Positions 1 to 8,192 of a stretch of DNA of 64,000 nt are shown piece after piece. Under the pieces are notes generated by a model. That model worked only from the letters and a program-made list of their open reading frames with translations. It made no database searches and was not told the DNA's origin. Origin of the DNA: Bacillus_BD sp050389805 (GTDB lineage: Bacteria; Bacillota; Bacilli; Bacillales; Cytobacillaceae); the NCBI RefSeq assembly GCF_050389805.1, contig NZ_CP130945.1, forward strand, positions 248,001 to 312,000, in the 5' to 3' direction. Every line of letters starts with the position of its first letter. Position 1 is the first letter of the stretch. The translations under genes and the position numbers were made by a program.

Positions 1-307
1 ATTCTTTTAGAACGGGATAGGCATATTTTTTCATGGATTGATAACAGTCATCAAAAGTGATGAGAATTGATTTTTTCGGTATATCTTTTCCCTCATAATA
101 GAAACCTTTCACTTCCTCCAAGGTTAAGGTATGAAATTGATGTTGATGCAGGTATTTCATTTGTTCCTCAAATTGTTCGAGGGTGACAAAAAGAGGTGAT
201 GGGAGAATATCATCATAATCCTGTTTCACATCAATGGATGACTTATTTTCTGGGTTAAACTCGGTTTTTTTTCGGATTTCATGGTACACTAATGTAGGAA
301 AATTCAT
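1..307 (-). CDS. Polysaccharide deacetylase family protein (3' end outside window)
   Basis: The reading frame starts at an ATG at 307 on the minus strand, behind an AAAGGAGGAAACT ribosome binding site, and runs off the left edge, so only about the first 102 residues are visible. The protein opens with FPTLVYHEI and contains ILITFDDCY near residues 83-91, which matches the first NodB-domain motif (TFDDG) of family 4 carbohydrate esterases; here the usual Gly is Cys. Such enzymes remove acetyl groups from cell-wall or exported polysaccharides. There is no signal peptide in the visible part, so the substrate and location are unknown. It is divergent from the gene at 534. Confidence 0.75.
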   Translation of the reverse strand, partial: MNFPTLVYHEIRKKTEFNPENKSSIDVKQDYDDILPSPLFVTLEQFEEQMKYLHQHQFHTLTLEEVKGFYYEGKDIPKKSILITFDDCYQSMKKYAYPVLKE

Positions 308-533
308 AGTTTCCTCCTTTGGGAAAAAGTAACTTTAATTGATTTATTATATGAATTTAAATTTTTACAAGTCAATGAACTTTTTATGAACTATTTTTTG
401 GGATACGATAATAATATTGGGTCGATAAACGTTATTTAGTTATAATATGACAAAAAGGGATCTATCCTATAAAATAATAGTATTCCTTATTTTAAAAATG
501 TACTGTGAAAGATAGGATTTAGGGGGAATTAAG

Positions 534-1349
534 GTGAGTGAAGCGAATTTTATAAATAAAGAAGCTAGACGAGTGTTGAAAGAAACGAGTAGAACTTTCT
601 ATATTCCAATTACCTATCTGGCTCAAGGATTACAAGAAGCAGTAGCTTCGGCTTATTTATGTATGAGAGCAATAGATGAAATAGAGGATCACCCCGAGCT
701 CCCAGCAAATGAAAAAAGCCATTTATTACTCTCCATCCACCAAATCCTGAAAAAAACCACTTATAAAGAAGACTTAACAAGTCTATTTCAGCCATATCAA
801 TCGGTTCTTCCTGATGTAACATTAAAACTAGGGGATTGGATTGGAGTTTGTCCATCTGGAATTGTTGAAAGAATGTTGGATGCTACTGCAACCATGGCAA
901 GCGGGATGGCTAAATGGGTTGAAAAAGACTGGGTGATCAAATCAGAAGGTGATTTAGATGAGTACACTTATTATGTAGCTGGTTTAGTGGGTGTAATGCT
1001 CAATGATATATGGAAATGGTATGATAATACTGAAACAGATGAAGATTTAGCGATTGCATTTGGTCGGGGGTTACAGGCGGTCAACATCCTCCGTAATTAC
1101 AAAGAAGATGAAACGAGGGGCGTTAACTTCTTCCCTGATGGCTGGGGATTAGAAGAAATGTTTGCCTATGCACGTAAAAACCTTGAAATGGCAGACCTTT
1201 ATATGACCTCCTTGAAAACCGATAGCATCATTAAGTTCTGCAAAATTCCATTAGTGCTGGCTCACGGAACCCTTAAAGCCTTAATGGAAGGCAAAGAGAA
1301 AATGAGTAGAATTGAAGTGTTAAAAGCGGTCGGACAAGTAGTAAAGTAG
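534..1349 (+). CDS. Squalene/phytoene synthase family protein (YisP-like)
   Basis: This 271-residue protein has the trans-isoprenyl synthase head-to-head fold signature. The first Asp-rich motif is clear (RAIDEIED, about residues 45-52). The second motif, normally NxxRDxxED, reads NILRNYKEDETRG near residues 184-196, so the first Asp of the DxxED box is Asn. Squalene and phytoene synthases condense two prenyl diphosphates; B. subtilis YisP of this family has been reported to act instead as a farnesyl diphosphate phosphatase. The altered second motif makes a simple synthase role uncertain. The start is a GTG preceded by AGGGGGAATTAAG. It is a single gene closed by a hairpin at 1355-1410, with no carotenoid desaturase next to it. 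Confidence 0.8.
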   Translation: MSEANFINKEARRVLKETSRTFYIPITYLAQGLQEAVASAYLCMRAIDEIEDHPELPANEKSHLLLSIHQILKKTTYKEDLTSLFQPYQSVLPDVTLKLGDWIGVCPSGIVERMLDATATMASGMAKWVEKDWVIKSEGDLDEYTYYVAGLVGVMLNDIWKWYDNTETDEDLAIAFGRGLQAVNILRNYKEDETRGVNFFPDGWGLEEMFAYARKNLEMADLYMTSLKTDSIIKFCKIPLVLAHGTLKALMEGKEKMSRIEVLKAVGQVVK

Positions 1350-1354
1350 AGCAT

Positions 1355-1410
1355 AAAAAAGGGTGACAGATACCTTCCAGTTTCTGGAGGGTATCTGTCT
1401 TTCCCTTTAA
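1355..1410 (+). terminator. Rho-independent terminator after the squalene-synthase-like gene
   Basis: A long inverted repeat (GACAGATACC at 1365-1374 pairing with GGTATCTGTC at 1390-1399, extended by CCAG/CTGG and by outer AAAGGG/CCCTTT) is followed by a T-rich stretch. The GACAGATACC arm resembles palindromic units common in Bacillus intergenic DNA. Confidence 0.75.
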
Positions 1411-1437
1411 TTATTAATTTTTTGTGATATTTTGTAG

Positions 1438-1480
1438 AATTTTGTTGAAAATTGTATTTTATCATATATGATGTTATTAT
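1438..1480 (+). promoter_or_regulatory. Promoter of the CodY gene with an overlapping CodY-like box
   Basis: AATTTTGTTGAAAATT (1438-1453) is an inverted repeat resembling the CodY consensus AATTTTCWGAAAATT: the right half GAAAATT is exact, the left half has G for C, and the centre is one base longer. It overlaps a -35 TTGTAT (1452-1457), followed by a 17-bp spacer containing the palindrome ATCATATATGAT and a -10 TATTAT (1475-1480). Autoregulation is an inference from position. Confidence 0.5.
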
Positions 1481-1577
1481 AAATGTGTGAAAAGTGATAT
1501 ATTTTGGAAGATTGGAAGATGAGAGTTAATTATGTAATTAAAAGATGTCGAAGTTCGACTTAAATATAGGAGGAAAC

Positions 1578-2348
1578 ATGGAACTATTAACAAGAGTTAG
1601 AAAAATTAATGCAATGCTGCAAAGTGCTAAGGGCAGTAATGTAAACTTTACTGAAATGGCTGAACTACTACGTGAAGTTATTAACACAAATGTTTTTATT
1701 ATTAGCACAGATGGTAAAGTTCATGGTCATGCAATGAACCAGCAAGTGATCAGTGATCGAATTAATCAGGTATTAGAAACAGGTCAAGCTACAGATTCTT
1801 ACAGAGAAATCCTATTACAAATTAATGAAACGTTGGCCAATGTAGATGTTGATAGTGAGTATAGCGCCTTTCCTGAAAACAAAGATATATTTAAATCCGG
1901 CTTAACTACTCTAGTACCCATCATCGGCGGTGGGGAAAGATTAGGAACTTTAATTTTATCCCGGGTAGATCAAGCCTTTGATAATGACGATTTATTATTG
2001 GCAGAATATAGTGCAACAGTGGTTGCAATCGAAATTATGCGTGAACGCTCTGAAGTCGCTGAGAAAGAAGCTCGTAATAAGGCGGTTGTTCAAATGGCAA
2101 TTAGTTCTTTATCATACAGTGAATTAGAAGCTGTTGAACATATTTTTGAAGAATTAAATGGAATCGAAGGATTACTCGTTGCTTCAAAAATTGCTGATCG
2201 AGTAGGAATTACTCGCTCAGTTATTGTTAATGCATTAAGAAAATTAGAAAGCGCAAGTGTAATTGAATCTCGTTCCCTAGGAATGAAAGGGACGTATATC
2301 AAAATTTTAAACAGTAACTTTCTTGCTGAGCTTGAAAAAGTAAAATAA
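1578..2348 (+). CDS. codY: CodY-family global regulator with divergent effector domain
   Basis: This 256-residue protein has the CodY layout: an N-terminal GAF domain (about 1-155), a linker helix, and a C-terminal winged helix-turn-helix. The DNA-binding part (VASKIADRVGITRSV and RSLGMKGTY) is essentially that of B. subtilis CodY as I recall it. The GAF domain differs where branched-chain amino acids bind: Arg61 is kept, but positions 62, 65 and 71 are Ile, Val and Ala (Met, Met, Phe in B. subtilis), and the AFPVE loop is AFPEN at 97-101 with Ser96. CodY represses amino-acid and adaptation genes in rich conditions. The ATG at 1578 follows AGGAGGAAAC; an upstream in-frame start lacks such a site. 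The gene stands alone rather than after xerC-clpQY, suggesting a second copy. Confidence 0.88.
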   Translation: MELLTRVRKINAMLQSAKGSNVNFTEMAELLREVINTNVFIISTDGKVHGHAMNQQVISDRINQVLETGQATDSYREILLQINETLANVDVDSEYSAFPENKDIFKSGLTTLVPIIGGGERLGTLILSRVDQAFDNDDLLLAEYSATVVAIEIMRERSEVAEKEARNKAVVQMAISSLSYSELEAVEHIFEELNGIEGLLVASKIADRVGITRSVIVNALRKLESASVIESRSLGMKGTYIKILNSNFLAELEKVK

Positions 2349-2353
2349 TAAAG

Positions 2354-2393
2354 AAAAAAGGCTAATTCTATGCTTGTTAGAATTAGCCTTTTC
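2354..2393 (+). terminator. Rho-independent terminator after codY
   Basis: A perfect 15-bp stem (2356-2370 with 2378-2392, AAAAGGCTAATTCTA and its complement) with a 7-base loop ends in TTTT. It lies between convergent genes and may serve both strands. Confidence 0.85.
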
Positions 2394-2444
2394 GATTACC
2401 TAAACAACAAGAACGTTCATTTCTTTCATAAAATTAAAGGTTGG

Positions 2445-4556
2445 CTATACCGTTTCCTTGGAAGGCTGATCTTTTTCCAATAAAACAAGTAATGCTGGTA
2501 AGAGAATACCTCTTATTAAGAACGTATCTAATAAAATTCCTACAGCTACGATAAACCCGAACACAAAAAGTAATTGAATTGGTTGTGTCATTAAGACAGC
2601 AAAAGTTGCAGCTAGAATAATTCCTGCAGACGAGATTACGCCTCCTGTGTTAGCAACGGCAATTTCAACGGCTTCCCGAACAGAATGTTTCTTTCGCTCC
2701 TCTTGGTATCGTGAAATTAAAATAATATTATAGTCGATCCCTAGTGCGACAAGGAAAACAAAGGAGTAGAGAGGAACACGGTTGCTAATCGTGCTAATAT
2801 CAAAGAATAGACTACTAAAGAACATCCCTAATCCTAGTGCAGCAAGGAAAGAAATTAAAATCGTCCCCATCATGTAAATCGGCATTTTAAACGACTTTGC
2901 TAAAACGATCAATAGCACAAAAATTAATATCGTTTCAAGTAAAACAATAACAATGAGATCTCGGTTATTTACAGAGCGATCGTCAACTTTTGTTGCCGTT
3001 TCACCGGAAAAATGGAGTTGCCCCTTTAGATTGCTATCCGCTAAAATTGTTGAAGAAGTATCCCTCATTTTTTCTAAGGCATCCAACGTCTCAACTGCAT
3101 AAGGACTTTCATCAAACGTCAAGTTTAGATTAAGTACCTTTTGATCCTCAGTTATTCCATTCACTCGAACATTATAAACGAGCGGTTGCTCGGATAATTC
3201 ATTGATCAAGGCTTCCTGATCTTGTGCTGTTAGAGCCTTCTCGCTTTCCAATAAAACGGTCGTTGGCGCTAAATCACCTTTATGAAATTTTTCTTCTAGA
3301 ATTTCATAACCTTGTCTCGATTCCATATCCTCAGGGAAGGATTTCATCGTATCGAACTCATAGGTTAGGTTGGCTATATTACTTGCACAGACAAGAAGGA
3401 AGATTCCCATTACACTTGCTGTTAAACCTGGTTTTTTTACAACAAGTCGACCGATTTTACTCCAGATGGAATGACTCTTGACTGTCTCATCTCCAACATG
3501 AGGAATTTTAGGCCAAAATGACTTTCTGCCGAACAAGGTAAAAAGTGCTGGAATGAGTGTAATTGATGCTATCATAATAATGACCATGGTTGTTCCAAAG
3601 GTTGGTGCAAAGTTTCGATAATCACCAAATTGGGCAAAGAATAAAACTAACATTGCTGCTAGCACGGTTCCGCCTGCAAAGAATACTGGCATGCCCGTCT
3701 CACGCATGGCCATTTTCATCGCAACATATTTACTTTCATGCTGTTTCAGCTCTTCTCGAAACCGTGCGAACACAAATAAGGAGTAATCGACAACGGCCGC
3801 AAACAATAGAATCGTCATAATCGAGAACGTTTGATTACTAATCACTAACCCTGCTTTTCCCATCAAACCCAGCGTTTGATTCATCACCATATAAATAAAC
3901 CCAACGGCTAGTAGCGGAATTAACGCTAATAATGGCGAACGATAAATCAGAATTAATAAAATAAGTACAATTCCAACAGTTGATAGCAATAGAACAATAT
4001 CCGCTCTGGAAAAAAGATTTAACGAATCGACGGCAATTCCAGCGGGTCCCGTTATATTTAAGTTTAGTTCACTAAAGTCCTCAGCCACTGCGTGAATTTG
4101 TTCCACCCGATCTCTTAATTCCTTCGATTCTAAACGAGAGTCAAAGGATAACGGAATCACTGCAGTTGTTTGATCCTCTGAAAAGAATCCCATTGCTGCT
4201 TGTGGGGGAAGGCTAGTTAATGGAACTACTTGCTCTAATCCGTCAATGTCTTCAGCCTCTAATTTTTGAAAAAAGGAGACTAACTCTTCAAATGTCAACT
4301 TATCATCATGATTGGCTTGAAAGACAAAGATACCAGGAATTCCATCTTGTTCTGAAAAGTAATGATCAACCTTTTCGTTTGCAATCACTGACTTTGCATC
4401 ATCTGGTAATGATTGAATGCTCGAAACTTCATAGTCCTTGGCGCTAGGTGCAAAAAAGACTAATAAGAAAGTGACTGCTAACCAAATAGATAAGGTGATC
4501 CACATTCCTTTTTTGGTAGTTATACGGTCGGTAATCCATTGAATGAATGTCCTCAT
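2445..4556 (-). CDS. MMPL-family RND-type membrane exporter
   Basis: This 703-residue membrane protein has the two-fold MMPL architecture: a transmembrane helix near residues 20-38, an extracytoplasmic loop, five to six helices (about 185-370), a second loop and six more helices (about 535-695). Each half carries the characteristic intramembrane Asp-Tyr (VVDYSLF and GIDYNII) proposed to carry protons in this family. It resembles B. subtilis YdfJ-type exporters, which move lipids or hydrophobic toxic compounds; the substrate here is unknown. The gene lies directly downstream of a TetR regulator on the same strand, and the gap between them holds three matching operator-like palindromes, so inducible control by that regulator is likely. 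The start follows AAAAGGAGAG. Confidence 0.88.
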   Translation of the reverse strand: MRTFIQWITDRITTKKGMWITLSIWLAVTFLLVFFAPSAKDYEVSSIQSLPDDAKSVIANEKVDHYFSEQDGIPGIFVFQANHDDKLTFEELVSFFQKLEAEDIDGLEQVVPLTSLPPQAAMGFFSEDQTTAVIPLSFDSRLESKELRDRVEQIHAVAEDFSELNLNITGPAGIAVDSLNLFSRADIVLLLSTVGIVLILLILIYRSPLLALIPLLAVGFIYMVMNQTLGLMGKAGLVISNQTFSIMTILLFAAVVDYSLFVFARFREELKQHESKYVAMKMAMRETGMPVFFAGGTVLAAMLVLFFAQFGDYRNFAPTFGTTMVIIMIASITLIPALFTLFGRKSFWPKIPHVGDETVKSHSIWSKIGRLVVKKPGLTASVMGIFLLVCASNIANLTYEFDTMKSFPEDMESRQGYEILEEKFHKGDLAPTTVLLESEKALTAQDQEALINELSEQPLVYNVRVNGITEDQKVLNLNLTFDESPYAVETLDALEKMRDTSSTILADSNLKGQLHFSGETATKVDDRSVNNRDLIVIVLLETILIFVLLIVLAKSFKMPIYMMGTILISFLAALGLGMFFSSLFFDISTISNRVPLYSFVFLVALGIDYNIILISRYQEERKKHSVREAVEIAVANTGGVISSAGIILAATFAVLMTQPIQLLFVFGFIVAVGILLDTFLIRGILLPALLVLLEKDQPSKETV

Positions 4557-4589
4557 ACATTCTCTCCTTTTATTATCTATTAATTTAAA

Positions 4590-4669
4590 GTGACAGATGT
4601 GTCACATTGAAAAAATAAAAAATGACACTACTGTCACCTAATTATCTTTTAAAGTAACAATAGTGTCAA
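4590..4669 (-). promoter_or_regulatory. Three phased TetR-type operator palindromes
   Basis: Three copies of a 16-bp dyad of form GTGACA-N4-TGTCAC lie at 4590-4605 (perfect), 4622-4637 (one end mismatch) and 4654-4669 (two mismatches). Their centres (4597.5, 4629.5, 4661.5) are exactly 32 bp apart, three helical turns. They fill the gap between the regulator stop and the exporter start, so they probably control the exporter promoter. Ligand and binding are not shown by sequence. Confidence 0.75.
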
Positions 4670-5245
4670 TTAATTCTTTGTAAACATTCCGTCAGAAAGA
4701 ATTTCCTTAATCGATTGGATCCATTCCGTTTGTGGGACCCCAAAATGATTAGGTATAGAAACCGTTTGAAAAATAAACCCTAGAATTAAACCATCAGCTA
4801 AGTGGGGTTTTAATTTTTCTTCCTTTCTTCCTAAAAAAATAAAATTTTGTAAACGGTGATACATATCCAAGTGCATTTCATCTAATTTTTTCTTGTTAGC
4901 TCGAACCTTTTCGTTAACTTGGATTGGAATTTGATGACTCATCCCTATTAATTGATGTATATCCGTTTTTTGTAAGATTAAATTTAGAAGGAAGTCAAAT
5001 TGAGCATTGAAGGAATCAAATTGGTCAATGTCTTTAAGACTAATAAGAAATTGACTCATTTCATCCAGCATAAAGTCCGTAATGAGCTCTTCTTTGTTTT
5101 CGTAGTATTTATACAATGTTCCCCTTGATACCTGTAAACGATTAGCAAGCAAACTAAAAGTAAACCCCTCATAATGATGGTGAAGGAGAAGTTCTTTCGT
5201 ATGTTGAAATAATTCCTGTTTCGAAAATTTGCGCTCACGTGCCAT
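4670..5245 (-). CDS. TetR/AcrR family transcriptional regulator
   Basis: This 191-residue protein begins with a TetR helix-turn-helix (about residues 10-55; FSLLANRLQVSRGTLYKYYENKEELI), followed by a variable all-helical ligand domain. TetR proteins are usually repressors released by small molecules, often the substrate of an adjacent pump. Here the adjacent gene downstream is an MMPL exporter and three palindromic sites separate the two, so it most likely represses that exporter. Its own start is at 5245 on the minus strand behind a weak GAGGTG site; no palindrome of the same type is visible upstream of its own start, so autoregulation is not obvious. Confidence 0.88.
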   Translation of the reverse strand: MARERKFSKQELFQHTKELLLHHHYEGFTFSLLANRLQVSRGTLYKYYENKEELITDFMLDEMSQFLISLKDIDQFDSFNAQFDFLLNLILQKTDIHQLIGMSHQIPIQVNEKVRANKKKLDEMHLDMYHRLQNFIFLGRKEEKLKPHLADGLILGFIFQTVSIPNHFGVPQTEWIQSIKEILSDGMFTKN

Positions 5246-5422
5246 GTTTTCACCTCATTTTCATTCATTATAACATTTTAGATGTAATAATGTTTCATCC
5301 TTAAGGGAGATTTCGTTCCATGAATAAAGTAAAAGGTACGATATTCTGATTTTTGTTTTGACTTATCTGTAATTTAATATGATAAGATAAAATTTAGCTC
5401 TATACAATGAGGTGAACCATAT

Positions 5423-6514
5423 ATGACGTTTGAGATATTCACATCTGAATATTTAACAGAAACGGCGATTGCCATTGGAATCTTTCTTGTATTTCTACTG
5501 TTAAGGAAGATCTTCGCAAAATATGTCTTTGATTTGTTGCTAAGGGTTAGTAAGAAGGCAAAAACAACTTTATTGACGGCTATTTTTACGGCATTTGAAA
5601 AACCGGTTCAATGGGTTTTTATTGTAATTGGACTATACGCTGCTGTCCGTTATTCTTCTCTACTGAATCATGCGGACCCATTGTTTTTGAATATGATACG
5701 TTCTGGAATTGTGATTTTTATTAGCTGGGGATTGTACAATCTAACTTCTTCTACTTCTCGTATTTTTGATATCGTTACTAATCGATATGATCTTGAGATT
5801 GATAAAATCTTAATTCCCTTTATGTCAAGAATTTTAAGAGTCATTATTGTTTTAATTGCCATTAGTGTCATTGCTCAAGAGTTTGGTTACAATGTGACAA
5901 GTTTTGTTGCAGGGCTAGGGATTGGGGGTCTCGCGATTTCACTCGCTGCTAAAGATGCTCTGGCCAATTTATTTGGAGGCTTTGTTATTATTACAGAGAA
6001 ACCATTTACAATTGGTGATTGGATTAAAACTCCTGCAGTAGAAGGAACCGTTGAAGAAATTACTTTTCGTAGCACACGAATTCGCACCTTTGCCGATGCG
6101 ATAGTCACAGTGCCGAATGCTACTCTATCAAATGATTCGATCATTAACTGGAGCAAAATGGGAAAAAGGCAGATCCAGTTTCAATTAAATGTACTATACA
6201 ACACTTCTAAAGAACAACTTGAACATGTCGTTAGTAAAATTAAGGACCTACTTGTTAACCATCCCGGTGTTCATAAAGAAACAATTTTGGTTTCTTTTGA
6301 TCAATATCAAGAAAACGGTTATGGTATTTTTATTTATTTCTTTACAGAAACAACGGTTTGGGCTGAGTTTTTAAAAGTGAAGGAAGACGTTAATTTTAAT
6401 ATCATGGAGATACTTGAACAAGAAGGCGTTAAATTGGCGATTCCAAGTAGGAATTTGTCGTTAGAACAAGATGTGGAACAGCAATTTAAAAAGGGAACCT
6501 TACATGGTTCATAA
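5423..6514 (+). CDS. Mechanosensitive ion channel, MscS family (YhdY-like)
   Basis: The 363-residue protein has four to five N-terminal transmembrane helices. The pore-lining helix and cytoplasmic beta domain signature of MscS channels is seen near residues 155-225 (AGLGIGGLAISLAAKDALAN, then FGGFVIITEKPFTIGDWI and EGTVEEITFRSTRIRT). MscS channels open under membrane tension to release solutes during osmotic downshock. The extra N-terminal helices compared with E. coli MscS fit the B. subtilis YhdY/YkuT type. The start follows GAGGTGAAC. It is a single gene closed by a hairpin. Confidence 0.9.
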   Translation: MTFEIFTSEYLTETAIAIGIFLVFLLLRKIFAKYVFDLLLRVSKKAKTTLLTAIFTAFEKPVQWVFIVIGLYAAVRYSSLLNHADPLFLNMIRSGIVIFISWGLYNLTSSTSRIFDIVTNRYDLEIDKILIPFMSRILRVIIVLIAISVIAQEFGYNVTSFVAGLGIGGLAISLAAKDALANLFGGFVIITEKPFTIGDWIKTPAVEGTVEEITFRSTRIRTFADAIVTVPNATLSNDSIINWSKMGKRQIQFQLNVLYNTSKEQLEHVVSKIKDLLVNHPGVHKETILVSFDQYQENGYGIFIYFFTETTVWAEFLKVKEDVNFNIMEILEQEGVKLAIPSRNLSLEQDVEQQFKKGTLHGS

Positions 6515-6517
6515 CAA

Positions 6518-6550
6518 ACAACCTCTTTCAATTATTGGAAGAGGTTTTAA
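6518..6550 (+). terminator. Rho-independent terminator after the mscS-type gene
   Basis: AACCTCTT (6520-6527) pairs with AAGAGGTT (6539-6546) and is followed by TTAATTTT. Confidence 0.75.
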
Positions 6551-6558
6551 TTTTGTGT

Positions 6559-6609
6559 AAAATGGATTGATTTTTCCTTTAAATATGGATATTTTAAAAA
6601 GTCCATAAT
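6559..6609 (+). promoter_or_regulatory. Candidate PdxR-binding motifs upstream of pdxS
   Basis: The region holds AATGGATT (6561-6568), AATATGGAT (6582-6590) and its partial inverse GTCCATAAT (6601-6609). The pair AATATGGAT...GTCCATAA also occurs upstream of the MocR regulator at 10044-10094. Sharing between the two genes suggests a common operator; this is inference. Confidence 0.4.
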
Positions 6610-6659
6610 CCTGATATATTCTTTTTAATACGTTAAAGAATTAAAAGGGGGATTTACAA

Positions 6660-7544
6660 ATGTTACAAACTGGAACAGATCGAGTAAAACGAGGAATGGC
6701 GGAAATGCAAAAAGGCGGCGTCATTATGGACGTCATAAATGCTGAGCAAGCAAAAATTGCAGAGGAGTCCGGCGCAGTTGCCGTTATGGCATTAGAACGT
6801 GTACCTTCTGATATTCGTAAGGCAGGCGGAGTAGCAAGAATGGCAGATATTTCAATTGTAGAAGAAGTAATGAATGCCGTTAGTATACCTGTTATGGCAA
6901 AAGCAAGAATAGGTCATATCGTTGAAGCTAGAGTCCTTGAAGCGATGGGTGTCGATTATATCGATGAATCTGAAGTTCTAACTCCAGCAGATGAAGAATT
7001 CCATTTAAATAAAAAGGAATTCACCGTTCCATTTGTTTGTGGATGTCGTGATCTTGGTGAGGCTGCTCGTCGGATCGGTGAAGGAACCTCGATGCTACGT
7101 ACAAAAGGAGAGCCAGGGACAGGGAATATTGTTGAGGCGGTTAGACATATCCGTAAAGTCAATGCTCAAGTGCGTAAATTGGTACATATGAGCGAAGATG
7201 AAATTATGACTGAAGCAAAATTACTTGGAGCTCCATACGAAGTTCTTTTACAAATTAAAGAGCATGGAAAATTACCTGTTGTAAACTTTGCTGCTGGTGG
7301 AGTCGCTACACCTGCAGATGCAGCGCTGATGATGCAATTAGGTGCAGATGGTGTTTTTGTTGGGTCTGGTATTTTTAAATCAGATAACCCAGCTAAATTT
7401 GCGAAAGCAATTGTTGAAGCAACGACTCATTATCAAGATTATAAACTCATTGCAGAACTTTCAAAAGGCTTAGGTACACCGATGAAAGGTCTTGAAATTG
7501 CTTCCATTGCTCCTGAAAATCGCATGCAGGACCGCGGCTGGTAA
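6660..7544 (+). CDS. pdxS: Pyridoxal 5'-phosphate synthase, lyase subunit PdxS
   Basis: PdxS (294 residues, the usual length) builds PLP from ribose 5-phosphate, glyceraldehyde 3-phosphate and ammonia in the DXP-independent pathway. The two catalytic lysines fall at the expected places, Lys81 (VMAKARIGH) and Lys149 (LRTKGEPGTG), and the beta/alpha barrel phosphate site GGVATPADAALMMQLG is present. It forms a dodecameric core decorated by PdxT, which is encoded immediately downstream and supplies ammonia. The start follows AAGGGGGATTT. Unlike B. subtilis, where the pair sits between dacA and serS, here it has its own promoter region and a MocR regulator nearby. Confidence 0.97.
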   Translation: MLQTGTDRVKRGMAEMQKGGVIMDVINAEQAKIAEESGAVAVMALERVPSDIRKAGGVARMADISIVEEVMNAVSIPVMAKARIGHIVEARVLEAMGVDYIDESEVLTPADEEFHLNKKEFTVPFVCGCRDLGEAARRIGEGTSMLRTKGEPGTGNIVEAVRHIRKVNAQVRKLVHMSEDEIMTEAKLLGAPYEVLLQIKEHGKLPVVNFAAGGVATPADAALMMQLGADGVFVGSGIFKSDNPAKFAKAIVEATTHYQDYKLIAELSKGLGTPMKGLEIASIAPENRMQDRGW

Positions 7545-7556
7545 GAGGTCTTGAAT

Positions 7557-8138
7557 ATGGTGACAGTTGGAGTATTGGGATTGCAAGGAGCGGTTAGTGA
7601 GCATGTACGCTCCATTGAAGCCTGCGGCGCAAAAGCCGTAGTTGTGAAAAAAGTGGAGCAGTTGGAGGACATCGATGGCTTAATTTTACCCGGCGGAGAG
7701 AGCACAACCATGCGTAGGCTTATTGATCGATATGGGTTTATGGAGCCATTGAAGTCATTTGCTGCAAGTGGTAAGCCGCTGTTCGGTACATGTGCAGGCT
7801 TAATCTTGTTAGCAAAGGAAGTCGTTGGTTATGAAAATCCACATCTTGGATTAATGGATGTAACCGTAGAACGTAATTCTTTTGGCAGACAAGTAGATAG
7901 TTTTGAAGCGGATTTGACCATCAAAGGGCTGGATAAGCCATTTGTAGGGGTATTCATCCGAGCTCCCCATGTTGTAAAAGTAGGAGAGGGTGTAGAGGTT
8001 CTAGCTGAGCATGACGGCAGAATTGTTGCAGCTCGAGAAGGACAATTTCTAGGATGCTCATTCCACCCAGAATTAACCGATGACCACCGATTCACGGAAT
8101 TGTTTATTAACATGGTAAACATAGCCGTTGCCGTGTAA
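7557..8138 (+). CDS. pdxT: Pyridoxal 5'-phosphate synthase, glutaminase subunit PdxT
   Basis: PdxT (193 residues from this start) is the class I glutamine amidotransferase that hydrolyses glutamine and channels ammonia to PdxS. Visible features are the GVLGLQGA N-terminus, LILPGGEST, the nucleophile Cys79 in GTCAGL, and the catalytic His-Glu pair in SFHPEL near residue 170. I chose the ATG at 7557, 12 bases after pdxS, giving MVTVGVLGLQG and preceded by AAGAGGT; an in-frame TTG at 7551 is possible but less like the family. It is cotranscribed with pdxS and ends in a strong terminator. Confidence 0.96.
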   Translation: MVTVGVLGLQGAVSEHVRSIEACGAKAVVVKKVEQLEDIDGLILPGGESTTMRRLIDRYGFMEPLKSFAASGKPLFGTCAGLILLAKEVVGYENPHLGLMDVTVERNSFGRQVDSFEADLTIKGLDKPFVGVFIRAPHVVKVGEGVEVLAEHDGRIVAAREGQFLGCSFHPELTDDHRFTELFINMVNIAVAV

Positions 8139-8155
8139 AATAGCAGTTTCCTACA

Positions 8156-8192
8156 GATACCCACCATACTAGAATGGTGGGTATTTTTTTAG
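8156..8192 (+). terminator. Rho-independent terminator after pdxST
   Basis: A perfect 10-bp stem (TACCCACCAT at 8158-8167 with ATGGTGGGTA at 8174-8183) is followed by a run of T. Confidence 0.9.

Noticed and set aside
1545..1577. Eleven extra N-terminal residues before the CodY start
   Set aside because: The stretch contains the AGGAGGAAAC ribosome site and is absent from known CodY proteins.
2090..2302. Antisense open frames within codY and other large genes
   Set aside because: These are shadows of conserved genes on the other strand and have no ribosome sites.
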